A stretch of DNA of 64,000 bases, taken from positions 124,001-188,000 of the forward strand of contig NZ_JADWOV010000301.1 in the NCBI RefSeq assembly GCF_015767435.1, in the 5' to 3' direction. Made by a program: the position numbers and the translations under genes. The notes under the pieces were generated by a model. It searched no databases and was not told where the DNA came from. It saw nothing but the letters and a program-made list of their open reading frames with translations. The stretch is from Polaribacter sp. BAL334 (GTDB taxonomy: Bacteria > Bacteroidota > Bacteroidia > Flavobacteriales > Flavobacteriaceae). Shown here in pieces: positions 62,608 through 64,000 of the stretch (position 1 is the stretch's first letter; every line of letters begins with the position of its first letter).

Positions 62608-64000
62608 TTAGTGTACGTTTCCTAGTAATTTTTTCATCACTGGTGACATCAATAAAACTATGGCCCCTGCACCCAAAGCGTACATAGCAATTAAGTGAAA
62701 ACCATCTGTGTAAATTGTCAATGTTTCTAAACCACCAACATTGGTATCTGTACTTTCTACGGCCAATTGTTCACCAATAAATCCTACAATTTGAAACGCA
62801 AATGCGGATGATAAAAACCAAACTCCCATCATAAATGCCACTATATTTTTGGGTGATAAATCTGTAATTTTAGACAGTCCAATGGGTGACATAAATAATT
62901 CTCCAATGGAAATAATAAAATACATAATCAATAAATAAGCAAAAGGAACCATGCCATTTTCATCTGCACTTGCACCACTTATGGATAGAATATAAAAACA
63001 AACTCCTGCTAACACTAATCCAAAACCAAATTTATAGGGAGTTCTTGGATTCATTCCTTTTTTCGCTAAAAAACCCCATAGCAAAGAAATTGGAATCGCC
63101 AAAATGATGATAAACATCGAGTTCAAAGCATTTGTTTGACTAGCAGACATGATACCATCCAAAGCAACATTTCTTGCTGCAAATAAGGTAATTACACTTC
63201 CTGAAAGTTCATGAAAACCCCAAAAAAGTGTCATGAAAAAAGTGATTAAAACGGCCATTGTTAGTTTTTTTCTTGCATCACTATCCAGTTTTATCATAAT
63301 ATAAATAATGTAAGCCAACACCGCAAAACCAATGAATTTAAAAATACCACTAACATAATTTTGTTGCCAAGATGCTAATAAATAAGCAATTCCAGGTGCA
63401 CAAAGAAAAGCGATGATTGGAATCAATGTTTTTTGTGGAATTCCCATGATTTTCTTTTCATAGACTGCTCTATCTAAAGGCATTCCTCTGTCTCCAAAAA
63501 CATTCTTTTTGATACCACTCCAAAAGAAAAATAACCCAGTTAACATTCCAAATCCTGCTAATCCAAATCCATAATGCCATCCGTATTCAGCTGCTAACCA
63601 GCCACACAATAATGGTGCTACGAAACCTCCAATATTAATTCCCATGTAGAAAATTGTAAAACCTGATTCTTTTCTGACGTCTCCTTCTTTATACAAGGAA
63701 CCAACAAATGTGGAAATATTCGGTTTGAAAAATCCATTACCAACAACGATAAAAGCCAATGCTAAAAAGAAAGCAATGTCATTTTGAATTGCCAACACAA
63801 AATGTCCTAATGCCATTAAAACACCTCCCAAAAAAATGGAAGCTCTCATGCCTAATATTTTGTCAGAAATTTGTCCACCAATTACTGTGGAAGCATACAC
63901 CAAAGAACCATAAGAAGCATATACAACAGCGGTTGCTGTGTCTCTCTCTACAATGGCTTTGAATATTTCTTGAACCATATACAGCGTAAGCAATGCACGC
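62608..64000 (-). CDS. POT/PTR family proton-dependent peptide transporter (5' end outside window)
   Basis: The frame is open to the window edge, so the N-terminus is missing; about 464 residues are visible and the TTG at 63993 is an internal codon in RALLTLYMV. Family motifs are GGQISDKILGMR, and FTIFYMGINIGGFVAPLLCGW split across helices, with NPRTPYKFGFGL in the second half. Ten or more membrane helices are present. It imports di- and tripeptides with protons at the inner membrane, which fits the M20 dipeptidase found at 49782-51173. Confidence 0.93.
   Translation of the reverse strand, partial: RALLTLYMVQEIFKAIVERDTATAVVYASYGSLVYASTVIGGQISDKILGMRASIFLGGVLMALGHFVLAIQNDIAFFLALAFIVVGNGFFKPNISTFVGSLYKEGDVRKESGFTIFYMGINIGGFVAPLLCGWLAAEYGWHYGFGLAGFGMLTGLFFFWSGIKKNVFGDRGMPLDRAVYEKKIMGIPQKTLIPIIAFLCAPGIAYLLASWQQNYVSGIFKFIGFAVLAYIIYIMIKLDSDARKKLTMAVLITFFMTLFWGFHELSGSVITLFAARNVALDGIMSASQTNALNSMFIIILAIPISLLWGFLAKKGMNPRTPYKFGFGLVLAGVCFYILSISGASADENGMVPFAYLLIMYFIISIGELFMSPIGLSKITDLSPKNIVAFMMGVWFLSSAFAFQIVGFIGEQLAVESTDTNVGGLETLTIYTDGFHLIAMYALGAGAIVLLMSPVMKKLLGNVH

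Overview
The window is a stretch of chromosome from a low-GC member of the Bacteroidota, almost certainly a Flavobacteriaceae (Polaribacter/Tenacibaculum-like; the genus is a guess). The signs are SusC/SusD pairs, DUF2490, DUF3667 and DUF547 proteins, an flavobacterial-type FtsZ tail, many non-ATG starts without Shine-Dalgarno sequences, and repeated promoter boxes of the Bacteroidota type (TAnnTTTG, sometimes with TTG/TTTG 18-21 bases upstream). Genes are dense on both strands. I see no prophage, insertion sequence, rRNA operon or CRISPR array.

Layout. (1) 1-11.2 kb: a probable arsenosugar/organoarsenic locus with the 3' part of radical SAM enzyme ArsS, two DUF2064/TIGR04282-type transferases, a SusC/SusD outer-membrane pair, a sodium:solute symporter-like permease, an atypical metallophosphoesterase, an exported rhodanese, a VOC protein and a purine nucleoside phosphorylase. 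Together they could make and process a 5'-deoxyadenosyl-arsenic intermediate and move a related compound across the envelope; the transport role is inference. (2) 11.3-19.5 kb: fabD, a small lipoprotein, leuS with an unusual insertion, a decayed gene fragment, an Omp85-like protein, and a DUF547/outer-membrane barrel pair. (3) 19.5-23.5 kb, minus strand: nitroreductase, AlkB-type hydroxylase, RluA-type pseudouridine synthase, EngB GTPase and an alpha/beta hydrolase.

(4) 23.6-39.0 kb: a complete division and cell wall (dcw) operon in the order mraZ-rsmH-ftsL-ftsI-murE-mraY-murD-ftsW-murG-murC-ftsQ-ftsA-ftsZ, preceded by three 10-bp MraZ-type repeats next to the promoter, and followed by a small membrane-anchored ORF with its own promoter and terminator. 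murF and ddl are absent from the cluster. (5) 39.4-46.2 kb: aminotransferase, fatty-acid desaturase, rsmG, DUF3667 protein, a RES/Xre-ParS toxin-antitoxin pair with palindromic operator-like sites, and lysS.

(6) 46.3-46.5 kb: a promoter, three hairpins and a terminator in about 105 bases without an ORF, the best candidate for an undescribed small RNA. (7) 46.5-51.2 kb: exported cyclophilin, two secreted/outer-membrane proteins, an OmpA-family protein and an M20 dipeptidase. (8) 51.3-53.9 kb: tRNA-Leu(TAG) followed by a gene-poor stretch with two unrecognised membrane proteins. (9) 53.9-64 kb: thioesterase, C-terminal processing protease, a surE-(small membrane protein)-lpxB-NlpC/P60-comEC operon, a thioredoxin-like protein, and a POT-family peptide transporter cut by the window end.
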